64,000 nt of DNA, from NCBI RefSeq assembly GCF_000016185.1, contig NC_011420.2:764501-828500 (forward strand). Direction: 5' to 3'. The DNA comes from Rhodospirillum centenum SW. Lineage in GTDB: Bacteria; Pseudomonadota; Alphaproteobacteria; Azospirillales; Azospirillaceae. Numbering within the stretch: position 1 is the first letter of the stretch; every line of letters begins with the position of its first letter. This document shows, piece after piece, positions 17,772-26,602 of this stretch. Under the pieces are notes generated by a model that saw only the letters and a list, made by a program, of their open reading frames with translations, did no database searches and was not told where the DNA came from. Position numbers and translations under genes: made by a program.

Positions 17772-18635
17772 TCAGTCGTAGTCGGGGATGTCGGGGAACT
17801 GGGCGGGGTCGCTGCGCCCGTCGCGGATCAGGCCGTTGCGCTGCTGCCGGTACAGCGACCGGCGGGCAGCGTAATAGTCGAAGCTGTTGGCCCGCAGATC
17901 GTCCACCACCTCAATGTAGCTGGCGCGGGCATCGATGGCGACCAGCCCGATACGGGTATAGTTGATCCATTCGCGGTCGGTGCCGTCGGCCAGACGCGCC
18001 ACCGGATCAGCCCAGGACTCGGCGAACAGGGCCGGGCCGTCCCGCAGGGAGGACGGGCCCAGCAGCGGCAGCACGATGTAGGGTCCCTCCGGCAGGCCCC
18101 AGACGGCCAGCGTCTGGTCGAAACTCTCATACTCGTAGGGAAGCCCGTTCTTCGCCGCCACGTCGATCAGCCCGGCCAGCCCCACCGTGCTGTTGATGAC
18201 GAACCGCTTGGTGACGGTGCCCGCCCCGTCCCAGTCGCCTTGCAGGATCTGGTTGGTCAGGTCCAGCGGGGCGCGCAGGTTCTGGAGCACGTTGCGCACG
18301 CCGACCTGCATCGGGTCCGGCACCACCGCCCGGTAGATCTCGGCCAGCGGCCGGAACAGAACCACGTCGAACGCCTCGTTGAACCAGAAGATGCCCCGGT
18401 TCAGCGGCTCCAGCGGATCGTTCACATCCTCCTCGGCCCCGACCGGCGCCATGCCGGCAGGAGGAACCGGCGCCGTCGGCACCGGCACGATCGGGGAGGT
18501 GCGAGGTGCCCACTGTTCGGCCTGCGCGGTGCCGTCGGGGCAGGGGGCCGCGGCCAGGAGAACCCCCAGGGCGGAGGCGAGGAGAGCGGAACGGAGCGCA
18601 GTGCGGAGGGAGGGCACGGAGGGAACCTCGGACAT
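17772..18635 (-). CDS. mlaA: MlaA/VacJ-family phospholipid transport protein
   Basis: 287 residues. An N-terminal signal peptide is followed by the MlaA domain from about residue 70 (VNDPLEPLNRGIFWFNEAFD, then INSTVGLAGLIDVA, FDQTLAVWGLPEGPYIVLPLLGPSSLRDG). MlaA resides in the outer membrane with porins and removes mislocalised phospholipids from the outer leaflet. The expected lipobox is poor (APC at the cleavage site), so lipidation is uncertain. The partner mla genes are not next to it. A CRP-type inverted repeat lies about 100 bases upstream. Confidence 0.9.
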   Translation of the reverse strand: MSEVPSVPSLRTALRSALLASALGVLLAAAPCPDGTAQAEQWAPRTSPIVPVPTAPVPPAGMAPVGAEEDVNDPLEPLNRGIFWFNEAFDVVLFRPLAEIYRAVVPDPMQVGVRNVLQNLRAPLDLTNQILQGDWDGAGTVTKRFVINSTVGLAGLIDVAAKNGLPYEYESFDQTLAVWGLPEGPYIVLPLLGPSSLRDGPALFAESWADPVARLADGTDREWINYTRIGLVAIDARASYIEVVDDLRANSFDYYAARRSLYRQQRNGLIRDGRSDPAQFPDIPDYD

Positions 18636-18737
18636 GTCTGGCGGACGCGGGCGGTCCGGCGGGAACGGCGCTGCCGACCGGAGCGCAGGCAGACCTTCTT
18701 CTCAGGATAGAAGTAGAATGCAGCAGAAACGCGAAAA

Positions 18738-18751
18738 GTGACATGGGTCAC
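18738..18751. promoter_or_regulatory. CRP-type inverted repeat between mlaA and flippase
   Basis: GTGACATGGGTCAC is a GTGA-N6-TCAC palindrome with flanking A on both sides, close to the CRP-superfamily core. It lies between the divergent mlaA and flippase genes. On the minus strand, TATCCT at 18704-18709 is placed so that the site would be centred about 45 bases upstream of a start. The same motif recurs before the ceramide ACP gene. Confidence 0.5.
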
Positions 18752-18851
18752 AAGGCGCGCTTCCGGCGGTCAGCCCTTCGTCCGGTGCAGGCCCGGGGCC
18801 GGGTCCGCGGTCCTCTGGCGGCGGTTGCGGCTTCCTGCTAGGTGATCCGCG

Positions 18852-20219
18852 ATGACTACGCCCCCCGGTTCCGGTCCCTCCCCGTCCCATGGAAGCTGGC
18901 TGCGCGACACGCTGCTGCGCCGGTTGCTCGCCAACGCCTCAAAGCTGCTGGGCGGCAAGGCGCTGAACGCCGTCTTCGGGCTGGGCGCCCTGGCGGTGGC
19001 GGCGCGCGGGCTGGGGGTGGAACAGTTCGGGGTGCTGGTGCTGATCCACACCTTCACCCAGGCGGTGGGGGAGATCGCCAAATTCCAGTCCTGGCAGGCC
19101 GTGCTGCGCTACGGCACCCCGGCCCTGCGGGAGGAGAGGCGGGGCGACTTCCAGCGCCTGCTCCGCTTCACGGTGCTGCTGGACGGGATCAGCGCCGTGC
19201 TGGGCATGGCGCTGGCGGTGGCCGTGGCGGGGCTTGCGGGGCCGGCCTTCGGCTGGCCGGCCGAGACGGTGCCGGCGGCGATGCTGTACGTCACCTCCTG
19301 CCTGTTCATGGTGACGGCGACGCCGACGGGGGTGCTGCGCCTGGTCGACCGCTTCGACCTGCTGGCCTGGCAGAGCACGGTGGGCGCCGCCGTGCGCTGC
19401 CTGGCCGGAGCCCTGGTCTGGGCGGCGGGCGGGGGACTCGGCGCCTTCCTGGTGGCCTGGTATCTGGCGACCGCCGCGGCCGGCATCTTCCTGATTGCCG
19501 CAGGCTGGCGCGAGCTGTCCCGCGGCGGCCTGCTGGCGGGCTGGCGCTGGCGGGGCGGCGGGCTGACGGCGGGCTTCCCCGGCATCTGGGGCTTCGTCTG
19601 GACGACGAACCTGAACACGACGCTGGAGCTGGCCTTCACCCACATGGGCACGCTGGCGGCCGGCGCCTTCCTGGGCACGCGGGAGGCGGCGCTGTTCCGC
19701 ATCGCGCGGCAGTTCGCCGACGCCCTGGCCAAGCCCGCAAAGCTGCTGGTGCCGGCCATCTACCCGGAACTGGCCCGGCTCTACGCCGCCGGCGACGTCG
19801 CCAGCATCCGGCGGCTGATGCAGCGGTCGGCCCTGCTGGCCGGGCTGGTGGCGACCGCCATGATGGCGGCGGTCTGGCTGCTGGGCGAATGGGTGCTGCG
19901 GGTCATCGTGGGGGCGGAGTTCGTGGCCGCGTTCCCGGTCATGCTCTGGCTGGTGGCGGGGGCGGTGGTCGGCATCTGGGCCTTCCCGCTGGAGCCGTTG
20001 CTGATCTCCACCGGCCATGCCGGCGCCGCCCTGCGGGTGCGGCTCTGGTCCACCGCGCTCTATGTGCCGCTGCTGCTGCTGCTGCTGGACACGGCGGGGC
20101 TGATCGGTGCCGGCTGGGCGGCGCTGGCGGCCTCCCTCTTCATCTTCGTCGCGCTGCTGCTGCCGGTCATCCGCTGGTTCGACCGCAGCGGCGGGCCGCC
20201 CGGGCAGCCGCGGTCCTGA
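18852..20219 (+). CDS. Lipopolysaccharide/polysaccharide flippase-like membrane protein
   Basis: 455 residues with about twelve hydrophobic segments, typical of Wzx-like MATE/MVF exporters. The N-terminal half (LLGGKALNAVFGLGALAVAARGLGVEQFG) matches the family opening, and the centre has KPAKLLVPAIYPELARLYAAG. Such proteins flip undecaprenyl-linked or lipid-linked sugars across the inner membrane. It converges with a GT4 glycosyltransferase and the last 53 bases of the two genes overlap. The substrate is unknown; adjacency to the ceramide locus leaves open a lipid-glycan. Confidence 0.85.
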   Translation: MTTPPGSGPSPSHGSWLRDTLLRRLLANASKLLGGKALNAVFGLGALAVAARGLGVEQFGVLVLIHTFTQAVGEIAKFQSWQAVLRYGTPALREERRGDFQRLLRFTVLLDGISAVLGMALAVAVAGLAGPAFGWPAETVPAAMLYVTSCLFMVTATPTGVLRLVDRFDLLAWQSTVGAAVRCLAGALVWAAGGGLGAFLVAWYLATAAAGIFLIAAGWRELSRGGLLAGWRWRGGGLTAGFPGIWGFVWTTNLNTTLELAFTHMGTLAAGAFLGTREAALFRIARQFADALAKPAKLLVPAIYPELARLYAAGDVASIRRLMQRSALLAGLVATAMMAAVWLLGEWVLRVIVGAEFVAAFPVMLWLVAGAVVGIWAFPLEPLLISTGHAGAALRVRLWSTALYVPLLLLLLDTAGLIGAGWAALAASLFIFVALLLPVIRWFDRSGGPPGQPRS

Positions 20220-21360
20220 GCGCGTCGCGGTAGGCGAGGGCGGCACCGGCGACGGAGAAGTCCCGCGCCCGCGCCATCAGCGCCCCCCGGTCCGCCGGGC
20301 GGTCCAGCAGCGTCTCGATCGCCTGGGCCAGCGCCAGATCGTCGCCCACCGGCACCAGCGGCCCGAGCCGCCCGTCCTCCAGGATCTCCCGGCTGCCGCC
20401 GGGGCAGTCCGTGCTGGCGACGGGGCAGCCGACGGCCATCGCTTCGATCAGGGCGCCGGGCATGCCCTCCCAGCGGGAGGACAGCACGAACCCCGCCGCT
20501 CCCGCCAGGGCGGGGAAGGGGTTCGGCACGAAGCCCGGCAGGGCCACGCTGCCGGCGATGCCGAGATCGTCCGCCAACCGGGTGAGCCAGCCGCGTTCCT
20601 CCCCTTCGCCCAGGATCAGCAGGCGCACCGGGCGCCGTGCCCAGACCCGGGCAACGGCGCGCAGCAGGGTGGGGAAGTCCTTCTGCCGGACCAGCCGGCC
20701 CAGCCCCAGGATCACCGGCGGGCCGCCGTCGGCCAGCCAGGGATGCGGCGGTGGCAGCGCCGCCCGCGCCGCCACGTCGTCCTCCACCACCGGGTTGGGG
20801 ATCGCTGTCACGCGGTCCGCCAGCGCCGGCACCAGGGCCGCCGTCTCCCGCGCCAGATCGGCGGAGACGCAGAGGGCCGCGTCCACGGCGCCGTAGGTCC
20901 GGCGCACGGCCCAGCGCCGCAGCCGGTCGCGCAGGCGTTTGCGCCCGCCGACCATGGCGTTGCTGACCCGCACCGCCAGCGCCGTGCCGGGCACGCCGGC
21001 CAGCCGGTAGGCCAGCACGGTGGCCAGCGCCGAATGGTTGGCCGCGGCCATCAGCACGTCCGGCCGCTCCCGCCGGACCCAGGCGGCCAGGGCGGGAATC
21101 GCCGCGGCCATGCGCAGGGACCGGGCCGGCAGGCGGGCCGCCGGGCCGCCGATCACCGTCAGCCGGACTGTCGGCGGCAGCTCCGCCCGCAGGGGGCCGT
21201 CGGCGCGCACCACTAGCAGGTCGATGCGCGCGCCCAGCCCGGCCAGGGCGCCGGCCAGGGCGAGGGTGCGGCGTTGCGCCCCGCCGGCCTCGAATCCATG
21301 CAGGACCAGGGCGATCCGTTCCGCGTAGGGGCTGTCGGGTCCTGTGGAATCCATGATCAT
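20167..21360 (-). CDS. Glycosyltransferase family 4
   Basis: 397 residues with a GT-B fold. The N-terminal domain opens IALVLHGFEAGGAQRRTLALA, and the C-terminal donor domain has ILGLGRLVRQKDFPTLLRA, ILGEGEER and the nucleotide-sugar signature LSSRWEGMPGALIEAMAVGCP. It would transfer a sugar from a nucleotide donor, probably at the inner face of the membrane. Starts at 21360 or 21354 are both possible. Its 3-prime end overlaps the convergent flippase, which suggests a shared pathway. Confidence 0.85.
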   Translation of the reverse strand: MIMDSTGPDSPYAERIALVLHGFEAGGAQRRTLALAGALAGLGARIDLLVVRADGPLRAELPPTVRLTVIGGPAARLPARSLRMAAAIPALAAWVRRERPDVLMAAANHSALATVLAYRLAGVPGTALAVRVSNAMVGGRKRLRDRLRRWAVRRTYGAVDAALCVSADLARETAALVPALADRVTAIPNPVVEDDVAARAALPPPHPWLADGGPPVILGLGRLVRQKDFPTLLRAVARVWARRPVRLLILGEGEERGWLTRLADDLGIAGSVALPGFVPNPFPALAGAAGFVLSSRWEGMPGALIEAMAVGCPVASTDCPGGSREILEDGRLGPLVPVGDDLALAQAIETLLDRPADRGALMARARDFSVAGAALAYRDALRTAAARAARRCGRTSG

Positions 21361-21504
21361 CGCTGGTCCGACGGTATGGCCCGGGCCGTTCCCCGGGTCG
21401 GCCGCGGGGACGACGATTGCCCGGCGCGGCGGTCGATGCTAACCAATCGCCTTCATCCTACGGGATCAACCCCTTTCCGCCTGCAAGGGCGGTGTGTTGC
21501 AGGC

Positions 21505-23274
21505 ATGCAGAGTCCGACCCCGTCCGAGAGCGCCCTCCCCGCCCTGCGTCTGGCCGACTTCGACACCGTGACGGAGGCGTTGGACTACGCCGCGCGGGGG
21601 CGGAGCGGTCTCAACTTCTATTCGGGCAAGGGGGAGCTGACCGAGGTCCTGCCCTATGCGCTGCTGCGCGAGCAGGCGACCGACCTTGCCCGGCGGATGC
21701 TGAACGCGGGCCTGCGGCCGGGCGACACGGTCGCCATGATCGCGGAGACGGACGGCGACTTCCTGCGCGCCTTCTATGCCTGCCAGTATGCCGGGCTGGT
21801 GCCGGCGCCGATGCCGCTGCCGGCGGCCTTCGGCGGCAAGGACGCCTACATCGACCATATCCGGCGGATGATCCAGAGTGCCGGTGCCGCCGCGGCCCTG
21901 GCGCCCGCTTTCCTGCTGGATTGGCTCAACGCCGCCGCGACCGGGCTGGACCTGAAGGCCGTGGGCACGCTGGCGCAGTTCGCGGACGTGCCGGCCGGCG
22001 GCGTGGACCTGCCGCGGGTCGAGCCCGGCGCCCTCTGCTATCTCCAGTTCTCGTCCGGCAGCACCCGCTTTCCTCTGGGCGTCGCGGTGACGCAGCGGGC
22101 GCTGATGGCGAACGCGGCGGGCATCACCCGGCATGGCCTTCAGGTCCGCCCCGGCGACCGCTGCATCTCCTGGCTGCCGCTCTACCACGACATGGGGCTG
22201 GTCGGATTCCTGCTGGCGCCGCTGACCAGCCAGCTCAGCGTGGATTTCCTGGCGACGCGCGAGTTCGCCCGCCGGCCGCTGCTGTGGCTGCAACTGATGA
22301 CGGACAACGGCGCCACCCTCTCCTACAGCCCCAGCTTCGGCTATGAACTGGCGGCCCGACGGGCGGAGACGGCCTCGACCGCGACGCTGGACCTGTCGCG
22401 CTGGCGGGTGGCCGGGATCGGCGGCGACATGGTGCGGCCGCGGGTGCTGTCCCGCTTCGCCGAGGCCTTCGCCCCGCGCGGCTTCCGGCGGGAGGCGTTC
22501 GTCGCCAGCTACGGCATGGCCGAGGCCACCCTGGCGCTCAGCTTCGCCCCCCTGGACCGCGGCATCGTCACCGACACGGCCGATCTCGACCGGCTGGAGA
22601 ATGACGGCGTCGCCGTGCCCTCCGGCTCAGAGGCGGCGCGGGCACGGGAGTTCGTGCTCTGCGGCCCCGCCCTGCCGGCGCACGAGATCCAGGTGCGCGG
22701 CGAGGACGGGACGGTCCTGCCCGAACGCCGCGTCGGCCGCATCTTCGCCCGCGGCCCGTCGCTGATGCGGGAATACCGCGACCGGCCGGAGGAAACGGCG
22801 CAGGTCCTGTCCGCCGACGGCTGGCTGGACACGGGCGATCTCGGCTACGTGGCGGACGGTCAGATCGTCATCACCGGCCGCGCCAAGGACCTGATCCTCG
22901 TCAACGGCCGCAACATCTGGCCGCAGGACCTGGAATGGACCGCGGAGACGGGGGTGCCGTCGCTGCGCAGCGGCGACACGGCCGCCTTCTCCGTGGACAG
23001 CGATGCCGGCGAGGCGGTGACGGTGCTGGTCCAGTGCCGGGCCACCGACCCCGAGGCGCGCGAGGATCTGCGCCGGGCCGTGGCCGGGGTGCTGCGCGCC
23101 GCCCACGGGCTGGAGGTGGCGGTCGTGCTGGTGCCGCCGCATTCGCTGCCGCAGACATCCTCGGGCAAGCTCAGCCGGTCGCGCGCCCGGCAGATGTTCC
23201 TGGCCGGCGCCTTCGCTGCTTCTGCCGCCCCGGCCGGTCCGGCCGCCGCGTCGGCACCCGGCCCCGCCGCCTGA
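21505..23274 (+). CDS. aasR: Fatty acyl-AMP ligase / acyl-ACP synthetase of the ceramide locus
   Basis: 589 residues of the fatty acyl-AMP ligase subgroup of ANL enzymes. ATP-binding LQFSSGSTRFPLGV is at about 180-193, then SWLPLYHDMGLVGF, YGMAEATLA, DTGDLGYV, GRAKDLILVNGRNIWP and a C-terminal SSGKLSR. It should activate a fatty acid as acyl-AMP and load it onto a carrier protein. The upstream 231 bases are also open, but this start gives the normal N-terminus; its ribosome-binding site is weak. With reductase, ACP and Spt following, it matches the Caulobacter acyl-ACP synthetase of ceramide synthesis. Functional assignment is by context. Confidence 0.8.
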   Translation: MQSPTPSESALPALRLADFDTVTEALDYAARGRSGLNFYSGKGELTEVLPYALLREQATDLARRMLNAGLRPGDTVAMIAETDGDFLRAFYACQYAGLVPAPMPLPAAFGGKDAYIDHIRRMIQSAGAAAALAPAFLLDWLNAAATGLDLKAVGTLAQFADVPAGGVDLPRVEPGALCYLQFSSGSTRFPLGVAVTQRALMANAAGITRHGLQVRPGDRCISWLPLYHDMGLVGFLLAPLTSQLSVDFLATREFARRPLLWLQLMTDNGATLSYSPSFGYELAARRAETASTATLDLSRWRVAGIGGDMVRPRVLSRFAEAFAPRGFRREAFVASYGMAEATLALSFAPLDRGIVTDTADLDRLENDGVAVPSGSEAARAREFVLCGPALPAHEIQVRGEDGTVLPERRVGRIFARGPSLMREYRDRPEETAQVLSADGWLDTGDLGYVADGQIVITGRAKDLILVNGRNIWPQDLEWTAETGVPSLRSGDTAAFSVDSDAGEAVTVLVQCRATDPEAREDLRRAVAGVLRAAHGLEVAVVLVPPHSLPQTSSGKLSRSRARQMFLAGAFAASAAPAGPAAASAPGPAA

Positions 23275-23285
23275 TCCCGCCGGGC

Positions 23286-24251
23286 ATGGACGGCCCGCTT
23301 CCTGTCGCCGCCGTTACCGGGGCCACCGGCTTCCTGGGCAGGTTCCTGGTCCGTGCGCTGCACCGCCAGGGCTTCCGGGTCCGCATCCTGGCGCGTCAGG
23401 ACCCGGTGCATCCGCTGTTCCGTGACATCCCGCTGGAGGTGGTGCCGGGCGACCTCGCCTGTGCGCCGGCGCTGGCGCGGCTGGTCTCCGGGGCGACATC
23501 CGTGGTGCATGCGGCCGGGCTCATCAAGGCAGCCTCGGCCGGGGAGTTCTTCGCCGTCAACGAGGGCGGGGCCGCCCGGGTGGGGGCGGCGCTGGCCGGC
23601 CATGCCGCGGGCGCCCGCCTGGTGGTTGTCTCCAGCCTTGCTGCGCGGGAGCCGGAGCTTTCCCCCTATGCCGCCAGCAAGCGGGCGGGGGAGGGGGCTG
23701 CCGTCTCCGCGGCGGCGACGGCGGACTGGTGCATCGTCCGGCCGCCGGCGGTCTACGGCCCCTGGGACCGGGAGACGCTGGCCCTGTTCAAGGCCGCGGC
23801 GGGGCCTGTCGTGCCCGTCCTGGGCGGCCCGGCGGCGCGGCTGGCGCTGATCCAGGTGGAGGAGGCGGCGGCCGCCGTGGCGGCGTTGGCCCGCCCCGGC
23901 GGACCGGCCGGAACCACGTTCGAACTGGCCGATCCGCGGCCCGCCGGCTACGGCTGGGACGACCTGCTGGACGCGGCGGCGGCGGCGGTAGGTCGGCGCG
24001 CAAGGCGCATCCTCCTGCCGAAATCGGGCTTGCACGTCCTTGGCCGTATGGGCAGCCTCCGCGCCCGGGTCACCGGCCGGCCGGTCATGCTGACGGTGGG
24101 CAAGGTCCGGGAGATCCTGCACGAGGACTGGTCGGTCCAGCCGGACCGGATGCCCCCGCCGGGGCTGTGGTCCCCCCGACTCGGGCTGGTCGAAGGGTTC
24201 GCGGCGACCGCCGCGTGGTACCGCGAGAGGGGCTGGCTGGCCGTCATCTAG
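23286..24251 (+). CDS. cerR: NAD-dependent epimerase/reductase, probable ceramide reductase
   Basis: 321 residues of the extended short-chain dehydrogenase family. The Rossmann motif TGATGFLG is at residues 11-18, VVHAAGL about 73-79, and the catalytic YxxxK at Tyr128-Lys132 (SPYAASKRAG). Caulobacter CerR reduces the 3-oxo group of the sphingoid intermediate. The start lies 11 bases after the ligase stop, so the two genes are co-transcribed. A reductase acting on another lipid cannot be excluded from sequence alone. Confidence 0.8.
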   Translation: MDGPLPVAAVTGATGFLGRFLVRALHRQGFRVRILARQDPVHPLFRDIPLEVVPGDLACAPALARLVSGATSVVHAAGLIKAASAGEFFAVNEGGAARVGAALAGHAAGARLVVVSSLAAREPELSPYAASKRAGEGAAVSAAATADWCIVRPPAVYGPWDRETLALFKAAAGPVVPVLGGPAARLALIQVEEAAAAVAALARPGGPAGTTFELADPRPAGYGWDDLLDAAAAAVGRRARRILLPKSGLHVLGRMGSLRARVTGRPVMLTVGKVREILHEDWSVQPDRMPPPGLWSPRLGLVEGFAATAAWYRERGWLAVI

Positions 24252-24394
24252 CGGGGTGTTGCTGATTTACAATCATTTTCCCGGCTCTCCGCGGGACGGG
24301 AAACGCCCTGGCAGGTTTCTGCTTGCATCAGCGGACGTTGCACTTACCTTACGGCGACGTGACCGATTTCTGATGCGGCGAGTTCACGGGTGGA

Positions 24395-24408
24395 GTGACC
24401 GCGGTCAC
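24395..24408. promoter_or_regulatory. CRP-type palindrome upstream of the ceramide ACP
   Basis: GTGACCGCGGTCAC is a perfect 14-bp palindrome of the GTGA-N6-TCAC type, flanked by A on both sides, 25 bases before the ACP start codon. Its closeness to the start is more consistent with repression or a roadblock than with a class II activator. It lies in a 182-base gap that is less GC-rich than its surroundings. Confidence 0.55.
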
Positions 24409-24433
24409 ATTGCAAACTTGACGGCATGACTAG

Positions 24434-24685
24434 ATGAACTCCGATACCGACGCCATCATTGAAGAGATTGTCCGTGCCCTCGGGCCAAACCTGACTCCGG
24501 GCGTCGTCATAACCCCTGAAACGAACATCACCCGCGATCTGGGGCTGGATTCGCTCGCGGTGATGAACTTCGTCATGGTTCTTGAAGACAAGTTCGACGT
24601 CTCAATCCCTCTCGACAAGATCGCGGAAGTGGAAACCGTGGGCGATCTTGCGAGAACCATCAATGAACTCCGGGGCGGCAACTAG
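24434..24685 (+). CDS. acpR: Dedicated acyl carrier protein of the ceramide locus
   Basis: 83 residues forming a four-helix ACP with the phosphopantetheine site DLGLDSLAVMNF; the modified serine is Ser40. It ends three bases before serine palmitoyltransferase. Caulobacter uses a dedicated ACP to deliver the acyl chain to Spt. Base composition and codon use are visibly less GC-biased than in the neighbouring genes. The short intergenic stretch upstream holds a CRP-type palindrome. Confidence 0.88.
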   Translation: MNSDTDAIIEEIVRALGPNLTPGVVITPETNITRDLGLDSLAVMNFVMVLEDKFDVSIPLDKIAEVETVGDLARTINELRGGN

Positions 24686-24688
24686 AAC

Positions 24689-25909
24689 ATGACCATACTC
24701 GCGAAATTCGCACCGCTGCGGGAGGCCTACGAGAAGCTCAGAGAGTTTGGTCACGATCCCTTCTCGGTCCAGTTCGACCGGATCGTTTCGCCGACTGAGG
24801 GCATTCTCGGGGGCCGCCGCACGATCCTGCTCGGGACCAACAACTATCTGGGGCTGACTTTCGACCAGAGCTGCATCGACAGGGCCGTGGAGGCCGTGGT
24901 CGAGCAGGGGACCGGCACGACCGGGTCCCGTATCGCGAATGGCAGCTATGCCGGCCACCGCGATCTGGAGGCCGCCCTCGCCCGCTTCTACGGGCGCCAG
25001 CACTGCATGGTCTTCACGACGGGCTATCAGGCGAACCTGGGCATCCTGTCCACGCTGGTGGGCAAGGACGACATCCTGGTGATCGACGCCGACAGCCACG
25101 CCAGCATCTATGACGCCTGCAAGATGGGGCAGGCGCAGGTCGTGCGCTTCCGCCACAACGACCCCGACGATCTCTACAAGCGGCTGAACCGTCTGTCCAC
25201 GCATCCGGGCAACAAGCTCGTGGTGGTGGAGGGCATCTATTCGATGCTCGGCGACACCGCGCCCCTGAAGGAGATCGCCCAGGTCAAGCGCGAGACGGGC
25301 GCCTTCCTGCTGGTGGACGAGGCGCACTCGATGGGTGTGCTCGGCGCGCACGGGCGCGGTCTGGCCGAGGCCGCGGGCGTGGAAGAGGATGTCGATTTCA
25401 TCGTCGGCACCTTCTCCAAGAGCCTGGGCGCCGTCGGCGGCTTCTGCGTCTCCGACCTGCCGGACTTCGACATCCTGCGCGTCGCCTGCCGGCCCTACAT
25501 GTTCACGGCCTCGCTGCCGCCGTCGGTCATCGCCTCCACCATGCAGGCGCTGCACCGCATGCAGGAGGAACCGGCCCTGCGCCTGCGGCTGACGGCCAAT
25601 GCCCGTCGCCTGTACGACGGGCTCAAGGGCCTGGGCTTCCGCGTCGGGCCGGAGGCGAACCCCATCGTCTCCATCGCCCTGCCCAGCCGGGAGATCGCCA
25701 TCGCCTTCTGGAACATGCTGCTGGACAGCGGCCTGTACCTGAATCTGGCGCTGCCGCCGGCCACGCCGGACAATCTCCCCCTGCTGCGCTCCAGCGTCAG
25801 CGCGGCGCACACGCCCCAGCAGATCGACACGGCCATCGGCCTGTTCGCCCAGATCGGCCGCAGCCTCGGGCTGCTGCCGGCCACCAAGGTGCATGCCGCC
25901 GCCGAGTGA
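24689..25909 (+). CDS. spt: Serine palmitoyltransferase
   Basis: 406 residues of the alpha-oxoamine synthase family (fold type I PLP enzymes). GTNNYLGL is at about 49-56, the cofactor-stacking His137 in DADSHASIYDA, Asp210 and His213 in LLVDEAHSMG, and the PLP lysine Lys244 in TFSKSLGAVGG. The reaction condenses L-serine with an acyl thioester to 3-oxo-sphinganine, the first step of sphingolipid synthesis. KBL, BioF and HemA are the alternatives; the adjacent ACP, reductase, ligase and, further on, bCerS-like gene favour Spt. A hairpin terminator follows. Confidence 0.88.
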   Translation: MTILAKFAPLREAYEKLREFGHDPFSVQFDRIVSPTEGILGGRRTILLGTNNYLGLTFDQSCIDRAVEAVVEQGTGTTGSRIANGSYAGHRDLEAALARFYGRQHCMVFTTGYQANLGILSTLVGKDDILVIDADSHASIYDACKMGQAQVVRFRHNDPDDLYKRLNRLSTHPGNKLVVVEGIYSMLGDTAPLKEIAQVKRETGAFLLVDEAHSMGVLGAHGRGLAEAAGVEEDVDFIVGTFSKSLGAVGGFCVSDLPDFDILRVACRPYMFTASLPPSVIASTMQALHRMQEEPALRLRLTANARRLYDGLKGLGFRVGPEANPIVSIALPSREIAIAFWNMLLDSGLYLNLALPPATPDNLPLLRSSVSAAHTPQQIDTAIGLFAQIGRSLGLLPATKVHAAAE

Positions 25910-25936
25910 CGGCGCGGGTATCTCGCAGGGTCCGGG

Positions 25937-25966
25937 AAGGGCGGGGGCGCAGGCTCCCGCCCTTTT
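25937..25966 (+). terminator. Terminator after spt
   Basis: AAGGGCGGG (25937-25945) pairs with CCCGCCCTT (25956-25964) around a ten-base loop and ends in TTTT. It lies 28 bases after the spt stop. The following minus-strand methyltransferase converges on it, so it may serve both directions. Confidence 0.75.
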
Positions 25967-25998
25967 CCGTTCAGGCTTTCCCGATCAGACTTTCCCGC

Positions 25999-26595
25999 TC
26001 AGGCTGCCCGGCGCCAGAGACCGGCCAGCCAGGTCTGCCGGCGGCGCGGCACGCCCGGCGGCCGGCGCCATTCCTCCACCGGGGCGAACCCCGCCCCGTG
26101 CAGCAGCCGGCGCGTCGTCTGCGGCCGCCGGAAGGACATCCAGCGGTCGCCGTCCCAGCCCTCCAGACCGTCGCCCGTGGGATCGCAGCAGTAGAGCACG
26201 CCGGCCGGGCGCAGCGCGCGGGCCAGCTCCGCCAGCAGCGGCTCCAGCAGCGGTGTCGGCACATGCATCAGCACGGCCTGGGCGAAGATGCCGTCGAAGC
26301 GCGCCGGCGGCAGGGTCAGGGCCAGCAGGTCCCGCTCCCAGACCTCGCAGCCGCTTTCCGCCCGGGCGCGTGCCGCCAGGGCCGGGCAGGCATCCAGCCC
26401 GACCGCCGCGTGGCCGGCTGCCGCGAAGGCCCGGAGATCGCGGCCCGGCCCGCAGCCGAGATCGAGGATCGCCGCCCGGGCGGGCAGCAGCGCCAGGAAG
26501 CGGGCGCGGCTGTCGCTGGTGTCGTGACTCAGCAGCGCCTCGGCATAGGCCTCGGCGTGCGCGACGTAGTGGCCGATGGAACCGGGTCCGGTCAT
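25999..26595 (-). CDS. SAM-dependent methyltransferase
   Basis: 198 residues of the class I fold. Motif I is LDLGCGPGRDLRAF at about residues 44-57, followed by VGLDACPALAARAR, FDGIFAQAVLMHV and LARALRPAGVLYC. The substrate is not evident. It is eight bases downstream of the nucleotidyltransferase-fold gene and on the same strand as the kinase and phosphatidyltransferase, so a role in modifying the sphingolipid headgroup is possible but unproven. Confidence 0.8.
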   Translation of the reverse strand: MTGPGSIGHYVAHAEAYAEALLSHDTSDSRARFLALLPARAAILDLGCGPGRDLRAFAAAGHAAVGLDACPALAARARAESGCEVWERDLLALTLPPARFDGIFAQAVLMHVPTPLLEPLLAELARALRPAGVLYCCDPTGDGLEGWDGDRWMSFRRPQTTRRLLHGAGFAPVEEWRRPPGVPRRRQTWLAGLWRRAA

Positions 26596-26602
26596 GGCGG
26601 GG

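Noticed and set aside
18939-20246. A 435-codon minus-strand frame opposite the flippase
   Set aside because: Low-complexity Gln/Arg/Pro composition without any motif; it mirrors the codon pattern of the real membrane protein.
21505-25909. Reading the ligase, ACP and synthase as a small polyketide or nonribosomal peptide cluster
   Set aside because: There are no condensation, ketosynthase or thioesterase domains. The PLP synthase, reductase, kinase and bCerS-like protein fit sphingolipid synthesis better.
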